A DNA stretch of 47,198 nucleotides from RGIG5327 sp045612485 (lineage in GTDB: Bacteria > Verrucomicrobiota > Lentisphaeria > Victivallales > UBA1829). The DNA is taken from assembly GCA_045612485.1 (NCBI GenBank), contig JAZKZE010000058.1:1-47198 (forward strand), read 5' to 3'. The notes under the pieces were generated by a model that did no database searches, was not told where the DNA came from, and saw only the letters and a list, made by a program, of their open reading frames with translations. Position 1 is the first letter of the stretch. Every line of letters starts with the position of its first letter. A program made the position numbers and the translations under genes. Below, one piece after another: positions 34,879-43,037 of this stretch.

Positions 34879-35820
34879 ATGTATAAAACCCTTTTACGCC
34901 CCTGCATGATCTTCATCCCCCTTCTTCTGGGGCAGATCTTCCCGCAGGCACATATTTTGGGCAAAGCCCCGTTTCACTGTATAAAATATGCCCTGATCCT
35001 GATGCTTTTCCTTACCTTTCTCAAACTGGAAACAAAGGAGATGAAAGTAAGAAAAGAACATTTTATCGTCATTGCAGTAAATATGATCCTGGGGATCGTT
35101 CCTTTCTTTCTTCTGAAAATCTTTGTCCCGTCCCATCCGGATCTGGCAAAGGCTGCATTTTATATCGGGATCACCCCCACAGCTGCCGCGGCTCCGGTTG
35201 TGGTATCCTTCCTCAACGGACGTACCGGATTTGCTCTCACAGGATTCATGCTCTCCTATGTGGCGATCTCCTTTGCCCTCTTTCTTTTCCTTCCAGTGGT
35301 ATCAGGCAGACTCTCCCTGGCATTTTTAGGAGAGATCTTCCTCACCCTTTTCCAGCTGGTATTTCTTCCTTACCTTCTTGCCGCCATTGTGCGGAAGATC
35401 TTTCCGGCGGCAAAGGCGATCCCGGCAAAATGCAAGACTTTCACCTTTTTTCTGTGGTCCATCACTCTTTTTCTCATGTCGGCAACTTCCCGCCAGCACT
35501 TTATCAACAATCCGGATGAACCGGTACTGGAACTTGTCTATATCGGCATAAGTGCGGTCATTCTCTGTTTCCTGAGTTTTTTTCTGGGTGGAAAACTTGC
35601 CCGGAAAAAATATGCCAGAGAATCCAGTCAGATCCTGGGGCAGAAAAATACCTCCTTTACCATGTTTCTCGCTTTACAGTTTGCCAATCCTCTTGTTGCC
35701 ATAGGCCCGATCTTTTATATTGTCTGCCACAATACATGGAACGCCATACAGATGTTCCAGTATGACAGACACAGAAGAAAACGTCTGCTCAAGCAGGAAA
35801 AACATGCCGGAGAAAAATAA
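34879..35820 (+). CDS. Bile acid:sodium symporter (BASS) family membrane protein
   Basis: 313 residues, with about 9-10 hydrophobic helices and a basic C-terminal tail. The GITPTAAAAPVVVSFLNG stretch followed by TGFMLSYVAISFALF is typical of the BASS / 10-TM transporter fold, where an unwound helix crossover binds Na+ and the organic anion. The C-terminal half repeats the arrangement (SFTMFLALQFANPLVAIGPIFY). The substrate is not predictable; the family moves bile acids, pantoate, pyruvate and others. GGAGG precedes the ATG. Its stop overlaps the start of the next gene by one base (TAATG). Confidence 0.82.
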   Translation: MYKTLLRPCMIFIPLLLGQIFPQAHILGKAPFHCIKYALILMLFLTFLKLETKEMKVRKEHFIVIAVNMILGIVPFFLLKIFVPSHPDLAKAAFYIGITPTAAAAPVVVSFLNGRTGFALTGFMLSYVAISFALFLFLPVVSGRLSLAFLGEIFLTLFQLVFLPYLLAAIVRKIFPAAKAIPAKCKTFTFFLWSITLFLMSATSRQHFINNPDEPVLELVYIGISAVILCFLSFFLGGKLARKKYARESSQILGQKNTSFTMFLALQFANPLVAIGPIFYIVCHNTWNAIQMFQYDRHRRKRLLKQEKHAGEK

Positions 35821-38132
35821 TGGATACAGAAAAAAAACTTTTCATCCCTGAATTACTTGCCCCCGCCGGAAATATCTCCTGCGCCCTTGCCGCCTTTGAT
35901 TCCGGGGCGGATGCAGTTTACTGCGGACTCAAAAAATTCAATGCAAGGGAAAGAACGGAAAACTTTTCCTTTGAAGAAATGTCCAAACTGATCTCTTACG
36001 GACATAAACGCGGAAAAAAAATTTATGTTACTTTCAATACTCTCGTAAAAGAAAATGAACTGGAAGAGGCGGCTTCATTTCTGGCGTTGCTCAACTCTCT
36101 TGCGCCGGATGCAGTGATCCTGCAGGATCTGGGGGTGGCAAAAATGGCAAAGGAATATTTTCCCCGGCTGACTCTGCATGGTTCCACACAGATGGGACTG
36201 CATAATTCAGCCGGCTTGCAGTTTGCAAAGGAAGTTGGATTATCCCGGGTCATCATGGAACGGCAGACCACCCTTAAAGAACTGGAAAAGATGCTGAAAA
36301 AAGAACCGTCCATTGAAGTGGAAATGTTCATCCACGGCGCATTGTGCTGCTGTATTTCCGGCTCCTGTTTTCTCTCCTCCTGGCTTGGCGGCTGGAGCGG
36401 CAACCGGGGCAAATGCAAACAGCCCTGCCGCCGCAGGTACCGCAGCAGTCAGGGGAATGGATTTTTTCTTTCCGCGCAGGATCTCTGCATGATAGAAAAA
36501 ATCCCGGAACTTATGAAACTTGATATAGCCTCTTTCAAAATCGAAGGGCGTTTACGCAGACCGGATTATGTGGAAAATGTGGTCTCCGCCTACCGTCTTG
36601 CCATTGATGCAGTCAAAAGCGATCCCTCCGGAAAAACATTCAGAGAGATCCTGCCCAAAGCCAAAGAGATATTGTCCCGCACCTGCGGCAGAAAATGGTC
36701 GGAAGGATTCTATCATTCCCAATCGGCAAAAAATCTTGTAAAACACGATGCCATGGGGGTATCCGGGCTTCTTGCCGGAAAAGTCACCCATTGTGCGGCA
36801 AACGGTTTTACCGTTCAGACAGTCCGTCCTCTTTCTGTGGGCGATATGCTGCGTATCCAGCCGAAAAGCGGGGATGACGGACCCGCCCTCGAAATAACAA
36901 AAATGCTTGTAAAGGGACGCAATGCCTCCTTTCTGCCCAGAAATGCGGAAGGATTTATTTTTGCAGATAAAGAGATCCCCCGGGACGGAGTTATTTACAA
37001 AACATCCGGAAAATGCAAAGATTATTCTGCCAGGATCGAAGAATTGAAAATGGAAAAAGTCCTGACAGATCTTTCCATTACTATAACGAGATCGGCGTGT
37101 AAAATCAAAGCGGCATATCCCGGCGGCACAGTAAGTTGGGAAAAAGCTCTTGATCTTGCAGAAGCAACAAAAGCCCCCTTATCCAACGAACGTGTAAAAG
37201 AAGAATTTTCCAACTGGGAAACAGATATTTTCAAGGTGGGCAGAATGGATGTAAAAATCAGGGAAAACCCCTTTCTTCCCGCAAGCGTATTAAAAACATT
37301 GCGGAAAGAGTGCTGTAATTATTTTACAGAAAAGATGCCGGAAAATCTTGACGGAAATGCCGCTGAAAATGAGATTGCCTGTCTATTGAAAAACTTCAGG
37401 GACTCGTACAGGAAAATTCTTCCGTATGGCGGAGAATTTCAGGGAAATACCGTTCTTCTGCCCCGGCAGAAAAAGTGGAAATATTCCTCAAACAGCAGCA
37501 GAAAAGGAATCATTTGCCGCATTCCGGAGGATATGCCCTCCCCCCATGAGGAATTTTTCTTTCCTTTCTATGCTCCGGAAAGCTATTTACCTTTATTGGA
37601 GGAAAAATTTTTACTTTTTCTGGAAAAAGGCGGTTTTCAGGCAAGGATCAGTTCTTTATACAGCTTCACCCTTATAAAAAATGCAGTAAAAAAATGGGAG
37701 GAGAAAAATGGAAAAATGGAAAAAACTCTTTCCATCAAAACTGCCATGCCGTTACATGTATGCAACTCATTTGCCGCCATACTGCTTGGTTCTTACGGCG
37801 TAAACATGGTTCAGGCAAGTTGTGAACTCGGACGCAATGAAATGGAGGAACTTTGTGCAAAAAGCCCGCTTCCTGTGGAAGTTTATGTTTCCGGAAGACC
37901 GGTTCTTCTGGGAACAAGAGCCTTCCTCCCTGTTGAAGGAAAAATGGAGGACAGTAAAGGGGAAGTCTTTCTTGTGGAAAAAGAGGGAGTCCTTACTCTC
38001 ATTCTTCCGGAAAAGATCCTGGATATACCTGTATGCAAAGGTGCGGCAGGATCATTTTGTGATTTGCGGTATATTTCTTCCGGAAAAGAGGAGAAAAAGG
38101 CAAGATTCAATTTTGACGTAAGTCTTGCATAA
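35820..38132 (+). CDS. rlhA: U32-family protein, RlhA-like (23S rRNA C2501 hydroxylation), with DUF3656-like C-terminus
   Basis: 770 residues. The N-terminal TIM-barrel U32 domain begins ELLAPAGNISCALAAFDSGADAVYCG. HGSTQMG and VEMFIHGALCCCISGSC are U32 signatures. Cys176-178, Cys183, Cys199 and Cys203 (GKCKQPCRRR) include the four ligands of an iron-sulfur cluster. The length and the large C-terminal part (from about residue 400, including a second U32-like region with KTAMPLHVCNSFAA near 640) agree with RlhA/YdcP, which hydroxylates a 23S rRNA cytidine using prephenate-derived chemistry. Other U32 proteins act in tRNA hydroxylation or ubiquinone synthesis but are shorter. Translation is coupled to the transporter by the TAATG overlap. 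Confidence 0.86.
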   Translation: MDTEKKLFIPELLAPAGNISCALAAFDSGADAVYCGLKKFNARERTENFSFEEMSKLISYGHKRGKKIYVTFNTLVKENELEEAASFLALLNSLAPDAVILQDLGVAKMAKEYFPRLTLHGSTQMGLHNSAGLQFAKEVGLSRVIMERQTTLKELEKMLKKEPSIEVEMFIHGALCCCISGSCFLSSWLGGWSGNRGKCKQPCRRRYRSSQGNGFFLSAQDLCMIEKIPELMKLDIASFKIEGRLRRPDYVENVVSAYRLAIDAVKSDPSGKTFREILPKAKEILSRTCGRKWSEGFYHSQSAKNLVKHDAMGVSGLLAGKVTHCAANGFTVQTVRPLSVGDMLRIQPKSGDDGPALEITKMLVKGRNASFLPRNAEGFIFADKEIPRDGVIYKTSGKCKDYSARIEELKMEKVLTDLSITITRSACKIKAAYPGGTVSWEKALDLAEATKAPLSNERVKEEFSNWETDIFKVGRMDVKIRENPFLPASVLKTLRKECCNYFTEKMPENLDGNAAENEIACLLKNFRDSYRKILPYGGEFQGNTVLLPRQKKWKYSSNSSRKGIICRIPEDMPSPHEEFFFPFYAPESYLPLLEEKFLLFLEKGGFQARISSLYSFTLIKNAVKKWEEKNGKMEKTLSIKTAMPLHVCNSFAAILLGSYGVNMVQASCELGRNEMEELCAKSPLPVEVYVSGRPVLLGTRAFLPVEGKMEDSKGEVFLVEKEGVLTLILPEKILDIPVCKGAAGSFCDLRYISSGKEEKKARFNFDVSLA

Positions 38133-38170
38133 CGGATCATTTCCGGCTGTTCCCCTCCCGGATAAAAAAA

Positions 38171-38207
38171 ATTATGAGAGTCCAAAGGATCCTCTCATAA
38201 TTTTTTT
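38171..38207. terminator. Bidirectional intrinsic terminator
   Basis: ATTATGAGAG (38171-38180) pairs with CTCTCATAAT (38192-38201), with T residues to 38207 and an A-run before the stem. It lies between convergent genes ending at 38132 (plus) and 38226 (minus). Confidence 0.92.
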
Positions 38208-38225
38208 AAGTTATGAAAAATCTTC

Positions 38226-40001
38226 TTACATATTTTTTGTTTTTTCTGTAAGGGCCATTGTATCTGCAATAAGTTTTTCAAGAAAACCGAAACGGCTTGT
38301 CATAAAGGCTTCCACCGTAAAGTCACCATAAAACTCTTTCAGGATCTTCTCCATTTCAATTTTGAATTTTGCCACATTTTCTGCCTGCATCACCGGCCAG
38401 CGTTTCATGTAGGAAATACGGTAGTCTTCCATTTCCCTGCCCAGTTTTCCGAAATAATAACTGTTCCAGTTACAGAAATTGTTCCGGATGACGGTAAGAG
38501 ATTCTGCGGCGGCGGCAAGATTCAGGAAAGCAAAACGTTTGGAAGAGAAACTCTTATCCAGTACGTTATTGAGCAAGTAAGGTTTGGTACCGATGTTCAT
38601 AATGGCATTGACAAGAGCTTCCCCCGGGATCTCGCCATACATCTCCATGGAAAGAAGATAGATAAACTCACGCAGATCCATGGGATTGCCGTTCCACATA
38701 CTATTGGCAGCATAAAGTATGGTGTACCAGGAACTTTCATGGGGTTCTGCAGGACAATCCGCACTGCCGATCCTGCCCCAGCCCGTACAGCATACACAGG
38801 GAAGAGCAAACTCTCTTGCGGTTTTTGTCCAGGCATCAGAGTTGGGGGCGCGGACAGCAAGAGGCGGCAGGGAACCTGCCCAGTTATCACAGCCGGAATA
38901 ACCGCTTGCTCCCCATACTTTCATACCGGCATCCAGATAACTCTTGAGACAGGGGAAAGTATTGTTTTTTCCGCCGTAACCGTATGACCAGTACATAAGA
39001 ATGGATTTTCTTCCCAGACTCCAGCACTCTTTCACCTGTTCAGGCGTCATGCCGCTTTCCCCCTTGCGGAGAATATCATCCCACATAACGGGAGTTCTTC
39101 CGGCAGCAAGAAGATGGGTGATACTTTTATCCACTCTGCGGATATAGGAACCTGCCGGACCAAGTTTACTGCACTTGGGACATTCCCCCAGATTGATGGC
39201 TTCATCCGCTCCGATATGGAAATATTCTGTATGTTCTGCAAAACATTCCATCAGTTCATCTGCCATGGCATTCCACAGTTTATCCACTTCCGTACTGGCA
39301 CAGCAATACTGGTAACAGTGATCGTTTTCCCGCAATTTTTTATATTTTTTGTGTTTCAGCACATAGTCAGCATGGGCAATGCACTGTAATTTGGGGATGA
39401 TCTTTATATTGAGGAGGGCTGCTTTTCTGCTGATTGCCCGCATATCCTTAAAACTGTATGCTGTAGAACAGCCCACTTCCGGCGCACATTTATAGTCATA
39501 TTTATCTTCCACTTCCAGAAGGATGGCATTTACCTTGTAAGAAGCCAGTATCTCCAATTCTTCCAGCATGACGGAACATTTCGGCTGATACCCTTTCAAA
39601 TCCCAGTGGATCATACGCAATGCTACAGCTGCTTCATCTTTGTATGTACCGCAGGGGAGAACCCCTTTTTCCGCCAGTTTGAAAAGGGTGATGAAAGCAT
39701 AGAAAAAGCCGGACGCACTCTTTGCATCCACACGGATCTCTTTTTCCGTCACCTGGAGAGAGTAGGCATCAGGGGCATTGGAAACTTCTCCGGCTTCAAG
39801 TGTACTTTTTTTCCCTTTTACGCTCATGGTAAAAGCGAAAGGTTCCGACTTGCTTTTACGCAAAGAAAATCCGGGGATCTTTTCTGCAAGTTTTTCAGCA
39901 ATATAAGAATTTTCAAGTTTTCCTTTTCCATAGACAAAATCCTTCAAAACAGCCTGTCCGGAAACTGAAACAGCACTTTTGACGAGGGGAAGAATATTCA
40001 T
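38226..40001 (-). CDS. GH20-type beta-N-acetylhexosaminidase-like glycosidase
   Basis: 591 residues, no signal peptide, so cytoplasmic. An N-terminal GH20b-like domain (about 1-130) ends with SGFFYAFITLFKLAE. The barrel then starts with ALRMIHWDLKGYQPK. The catalytic pair of GH20, Asp266-Glu267, lies in YFHIGADEAINLGECPKC. In GH20 the Asp orients the substrate 2-acetamido group and the Glu is the acid/base, so terminal GlcNAc or GalNAc (or 6-sulfated forms) is the expected leaving group. The C-terminal 120 residues form a helical domain seen in GcnA-like members. AAGGAG precedes the ATG. It follows an AraC-type regulator and a secreted protein in one operon. Confidence 0.9.
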   Translation of the reverse strand: MNILPLVKSAVSVSGQAVLKDFVYGKGKLENSYIAEKLAEKIPGFSLRKSKSEPFAFTMSVKGKKSTLEAGEVSNAPDAYSLQVTEKEIRVDAKSASGFFYAFITLFKLAEKGVLPCGTYKDEAAVALRMIHWDLKGYQPKCSVMLEELEILASYKVNAILLEVEDKYDYKCAPEVGCSTAYSFKDMRAISRKAALLNIKIIPKLQCIAHADYVLKHKKYKKLRENDHCYQYCCASTEVDKLWNAMADELMECFAEHTEYFHIGADEAINLGECPKCSKLGPAGSYIRRVDKSITHLLAAGRTPVMWDDILRKGESGMTPEQVKECWSLGRKSILMYWSYGYGGKNNTFPCLKSYLDAGMKVWGASGYSGCDNWAGSLPPLAVRAPNSDAWTKTAREFALPCVCCTGWGRIGSADCPAEPHESSWYTILYAANSMWNGNPMDLREFIYLLSMEMYGEIPGEALVNAIMNIGTKPYLLNNVLDKSFSSKRFAFLNLAAAAESLTVIRNNFCNWNSYYFGKLGREMEDYRISYMKRWPVMQAENVAKFKIEMEKILKEFYGDFTVEAFMTSRFGFLEKLIADTMALTEKTKNM

Positions 40002-40040
40002 TTTTTCTCCTTTTTTGTATTTTTTATACAGGAAAATGGT

Positions 40041-40787
40041 TTATTTTTTCTTTTTGGCAGGAACTTTCTTTGCCGCTTTATTATGGGGATATACCTTTAC
40101 ATTGAAATCATAAAAACGGCAGCGGCCTTCGCATCCGATGAGTCCTGCATAGAATTTTTCCGGCAGAGCCTCATCCTGATAGCCGAATTCTTTTCCATCA
40201 CACTCAATGGTCATCTGCATGATATTTTTTGCCTTATGGAGAGTTACTTTCACATCATAGATCTTTTTAGGTTTGTAATCCACTTTCATGTAGGCAGCCT
40301 TGTGCCAGTAAGGTTTTCCGTCTTTATACATATGATGCCACACATTCAGTCCCTGATCATAAAGAACGATCTCAAAATGTTCCCGGAACTCCGGAATACC
40401 ATCTTTGCTTTTCCCCAGATTTTCCGCGATCACGATAAGGGGAGCCATACGGTGGTCAAAACTCATTTTTGAGCTGATCACCACTTTTTTCCCGGTAAAA
40501 ATCTTATTGTAAACAATACCGGAATAGACCTTTGAAGCGTACTTTTTAAAAATGATCTCATCGGAAAGATCCGGTGTATAATTGACGATATGATCCTCAT
40601 TCTGCACCATTTTCCCCAGATAACTCCAGCGGGGGCTTTTTACTTCCAGAAATTTGCTTTTATCCCATTTGCCTTTTGCAAAGGAGATGGCGGTAAGCTC
40701 CTGTCCGGAAAGCCCCCCGGATGCAAGAATGAGCAGAAATACTGCCATAACGGAAAGTGTACTTTTTCTGATGTGAGTGGTGTGCAT
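40041..40787 (-). CDS. Secreted beta-sandwich protein, unknown function
   Basis: 248 residues with a signal peptide (basic HIRKST, hydrophobic VMAVFLLILASGG, cleavage near LSG-QE). The mature part is rich in beta strands and aromatic residues (NVWHHMYKDGKPYWHKAAYM, KKIYDVKVTLHKAKNIMQMTIE, FYAGLIGCEGRCRFYDFNVKVYP), with the pattern of a concanavalin/laminin-G-like jelly-roll such as DUF1080. The tail is Lys/Ala-rich (KAAKKVPAKKKK). It may bind or trim a glycan outside the inner membrane. Its ribosome site AAGGAG overlaps the regulator stop codon, 10 bases upstream, so the regulator, this gene and the GH20 gene are co-transcribed. Confidence 0.72.
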   Translation of the reverse strand: MHTTHIRKSTLSVMAVFLLILASGGLSGQELTAISFAKGKWDKSKFLEVKSPRWSYLGKMVQNEDHIVNYTPDLSDEIIFKKYASKVYSGIVYNKIFTGKKVVISSKMSFDHRMAPLIVIAENLGKSKDGIPEFREHFEIVLYDQGLNVWHHMYKDGKPYWHKAAYMKVDYKPKKIYDVKVTLHKAKNIMQMTIECDGKEFGYQDEALPEKFYAGLIGCEGRCRFYDFNVKVYPHNKAAKKVPAKKKK

Positions 40788-40797
40788 TTTTTACTCC

Positions 40798-41982
40798 TTA
40801 TTTTGGTTTTTTCTGTGAAATTCTTTTCAGATTTTCCGGGGTACAGCCGGAAAAGAAGGATTTATATATCTCTCCAAGACTCCAGTATCCGGCTCTCGCC
40901 GAACCGTTATGGACAAGGTAGCCGTGTATTTTCAGATATTGTATATGCTTCTGTACAGCGGACCGGTGAATGGAAAGAATGGAAGCAAGAGAAGAAATGG
41001 ATATATGGCGGTTTCCCCAGATATGCCAGAGAATATTTTTTCTTATATCCGTAAGATTTTCCGGGGAGGGGGGCTGATTTTCCATGCTCCGCAGACCGGT
41101 TTCAAAATATCTGTCCCCGGAAAGATTTTTTCTGTAGGTACCGGGGGAAAATCCTGTAACAGATTTGAAAAGCCGGTAAAAATAGGGATGGGACCGGAAG
41201 TTGCAGACCCGGATGATCTCCTTGAGAGAATATTTTTTATTTTGCAGAAGACGGCAGGCAAGATGGATCTTGCAGTTGGTAAGATAGGTCAGGAAACTGT
41301 GTCCGGTGATACTTTTGAACTGCCGCTGGAAACTCCTTGTGGAAAGGGAACATTTTTTTGCCAGTTCCGGGATATTGTAATTGTTCCAGGGGGCACACTG
41401 CACCTCCGAAACGACGCTGTGAATGGTAAGACCGGATTCCGAATCAGGGTACTGCCGGGAAATTTCCGCAAGAAGGGAATAGATACAAATACCAAGATCC
41501 CTTAATTGCAGACGGGAGGGGGCGGTAAGGAGCGTTTCCAGCTGATTGAATATTTGTAAAAGTTCCCCATGTTCATTTATGTGCAGAAACTCCTCCTGTA
41601 AAAGGGGAGTTACAAGAAATCTGGCTACCGGAGTATCCATAAAAAACAGTTTTTTGACCACAAGTGCCTGTTTTCCCAAAACCTCAAAAGAGTAGCAGTT
41701 GCCGGATTCCAGCAACAGGAGATCATGTTTCCGCAGTTGAAAAACATCTGAATTTCTTCTGCACCGGCAGGCTCCCCCTGTCACAAAATAAAGTCCCCAG
41801 CAATCATTGTTTCCGGAATAAAACAAAGGTTCTTCCCCGGTTCTGGAACACTGGATCTCTCCGTAATCATAGAATTGCAGCATCTGATTGTCATAGTGAG
41901 AGTGTTCCAGCGTTTTCTTACGGATATGCCAGCTTTTGCAATTTGCTGAATTGTATTCAAATTTATCGAAAAGCTCATCCAT
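40798..41982 (-). CDS. AraC-family transcriptional regulator with an extra C-terminal winged helix
   Basis: 394 residues, about 100 longer than a usual AraC regulator. An N-terminal cupin-like sensor (FYDYGEIQCSRTGEEPLFYSG ... LLLLESGNCYSF) is followed at about 200-300 by the double helix-turn-helix: IPELAKKCSLSTRSFQRQFKSITG, and SLKEIIRVCNFRSHPYFYRLFKS with VTGFSPGTYRK. After a linker, residues about 310-375 form another DNA-binding-like unit (ISISSLASILSIHRSAVQKH, then YLVHNGSARAGYW), typical of RecG/HTH_11-like winged helices. It probably senses a sugar and controls its own operon and the divergent hexosaminidase operon. Ribosome site is weak, which suggests low expression. Confidence 0.9.
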   Translation of the reverse strand: MDELFDKFEYNSANCKSWHIRKKTLEHSHYDNQMLQFYDYGEIQCSRTGEEPLFYSGNNDCWGLYFVTGGACRCRRNSDVFQLRKHDLLLLESGNCYSFEVLGKQALVVKKLFFMDTPVARFLVTPLLQEEFLHINEHGELLQIFNQLETLLTAPSRLQLRDLGICIYSLLAEISRQYPDSESGLTIHSVVSEVQCAPWNNYNIPELAKKCSLSTRSFQRQFKSITGHSFLTYLTNCKIHLACRLLQNKKYSLKEIIRVCNFRSHPYFYRLFKSVTGFSPGTYRKNLSGDRYFETGLRSMENQPPSPENLTDIRKNILWHIWGNRHISISSLASILSIHRSAVQKHIQYLKIHGYLVHNGSARAGYWSLGEIYKSFFSGCTPENLKRISQKKPK

Positions 41983-42035
41983 TGTTTCTCACGGAGTCCT
42001 GTTTTATCATTTATGGTAAAGTTCTGCATACCGCA

Positions 42036-42057
42036 ATAAAACGGTCTGCGGTTTTAT
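42036..42057. promoter_or_regulatory. Dyad adjoining the regulator -10 box
   Basis: ATAAAAC (42036-42042) and GTTTTAT (42051-42057) are perfect inverted arms separated by 8 bases, immediately downstream (minus-strand sense) of the -10 of the AraC-type regulator gene. It could be an autorepression operator or a leader hairpin. Confidence 0.45.
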
Positions 42058-42086
42058 AGTATAATCCTTTTGACACAAATAATCAA
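42058..42086 (-). promoter_or_regulatory. Promoter of the AraC-type regulator operon
   Basis: Minus strand: -35 TTGATT (42086-42081), 17-base spacer, -10 TATACT (42063-42058), about 75 bases before the regulator ATG. Confidence 0.68.
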
Positions 42087-42134
42087 GGGATTTTTTTTAT
42101 TTCATACTACTTTTTTTACCATTTTCTGTTCCTG

Positions 42135-42179
42135 CTTGAAAAAAATGTCTTCCGGGATCCTGTACTTGAACAAATGTCT
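42135..42179 (+). promoter_or_regulatory. Tandem direct repeat, candidate AraC-family operator
   Basis: CTTGAAAAAAATGTCT (42135-42150) and CTTGAACAAATGTCT (42165-42179) are near-identical and in the same orientation, 30 bases apart start to start (close to three helical turns). They lie between the two divergent promoters, 42 bases upstream of the -35 of the EEP/GH20 operon. Tandem direct half-sites are typical of AraC-family binding. Confidence 0.65.
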
Positions 42180-42221
42180 GTATAAAGGAAAATTATGTCG
42201 TTTTTTATATATAAACTTTAC

Positions 42222-42250
42222 TTGCAATTCTTTTTTTACGGTGTTATATT
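42222..42250 (+). promoter_or_regulatory. Promoter of the EEP-GH20 operon
   Basis: -35 TTGCAA (42222-42227), 17-base spacer, -10 TATATT (42245-42250), 44 bases before the ATG at 42295. Same boxes and spacing as the antiporter promoter. Confidence 0.72.
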
Positions 42251-42294
42251 GCTTCTACTGTATATTTATAAGCAAAATTCCACCGGGGAGAAAA

Positions 42295-43017
42295 ATGAAA
42301 ATCGTTTCTTATAATATCAATTCAGGAAAAGGACCAAATGAGATCTGTATTCCTGAAAACAGTATGAAAGTATTGGAAAAAGAGAGTGCAGATGTGATCG
42401 CATTGCAGGAGGTCGCCGCCTTCCGTCCGGAATGTCCTCCGGTGGATTACCTTAAAGAGGCGGAAAAGTTTCTCAATATGACTTCCGCTTTCGGCAAAAC
42501 ATTGGATTTCGATAACGGCGGAACTTTCGGAAACGGTATTTTAAGTAAAGTTCCCATGGAAAAAATAGAAGCATTTCCCCTGGAATTTCCGGAAGAAGCG
42601 GAGGCAAGAAAAGCTCTCATCGTAAAAGTCAACGCTTCCAAACCTTTCTATATGGTTTCTTTGCATCTGGCCTATCAGGGGGAATTTGAAGGGGATGACG
42701 AAGCAAGAAAAGAAGTCTTGAAGAAACTGGAAGCCCACATCATTGAGAAAAAATATTTTCCCGTGATCTTTGCCGGGGATTTCAACAACTCCCCCATCTC
42801 CCCCGCCATCTCCTATATGCGGGAAAACTGGGATATAGCCAATGATATGGTAACACCCCCCTCCCCCACAGCCCAAACCGGGAAATACGGCTGGATGCAG
42901 ATCGATTTTATCATGAGTTACCCGAAAAATGCCTTTGTCTGGAAAAAATTTTCCGTGATTGATTCTTTCGGGGCTTCCGACCACTATCCCATTTGTGCAG
43001 AATTTGAACTTGATTGA
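42295..43017 (+). CDS. Endonuclease/exonuclease/phosphatase (EEP) family hydrolase
   Basis: 240 residues from the ATG at 42295. This start is chosen because GGGGAG lies 6 bases upstream and MKIVSYNINSG is the canonical first strand. EEP motifs are present in order: N in SYNINS, Glu in DVIALQEVA, the His in MVSLHLAY, GDFNNSP with catalytic Asp and Asn, and the terminal SDHYPI with Asp-His. The family includes DNases, sphingomyelinase-like and sugar- or lipid-phosphatases. With no signal peptide and with hexosaminidase neighbours, a sugar-phosphate or phospholipid-glycan target is possible, but this is guesswork. It is 20 bases ahead of the GH20 gene. Confidence 0.88.
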   Translation: MKIVSYNINSGKGPNEICIPENSMKVLEKESADVIALQEVAAFRPECPPVDYLKEAEKFLNMTSAFGKTLDFDNGGTFGNGILSKVPMEKIEAFPLEFPEEAEARKALIVKVNASKPFYMVSLHLAYQGEFEGDDEARKEVLKKLEAHIIEKKYFPVIFAGDFNNSPISPAISYMRENWDIANDMVTPPSPTAQTGKYGWMQIDFIMSYPKNAFVWKKFSVIDSFGASDHYPICAEFELD

Positions 43018-43037
43018 CATATAAAAAGGAGTTTATT

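Larger units (their letters stand above)
41983..42294. other. Divergent control region of the amino-sugar glycan locus
   Basis: This 312-base region separates the AraC-type regulator operon from the EEP-GH20 operon. It holds two facing promoters, a direct-repeat operator candidate and a dyad, each listed separately. The stretch 42070-42294 is open in the frame of the downstream gene, but its translation is hydrophobic and Cys-rich with no ribosome site, so it is not coding. Confidence 0.7.

Noticed and set aside
42070..42294. N-terminal extension of the EEP protein
   Set aside because: It lacks a ribosome site, overlaps the promoter and operator candidates, and gives a Cys/Phe-rich stretch absent from the family; the start at 42295 has GGGGAG.
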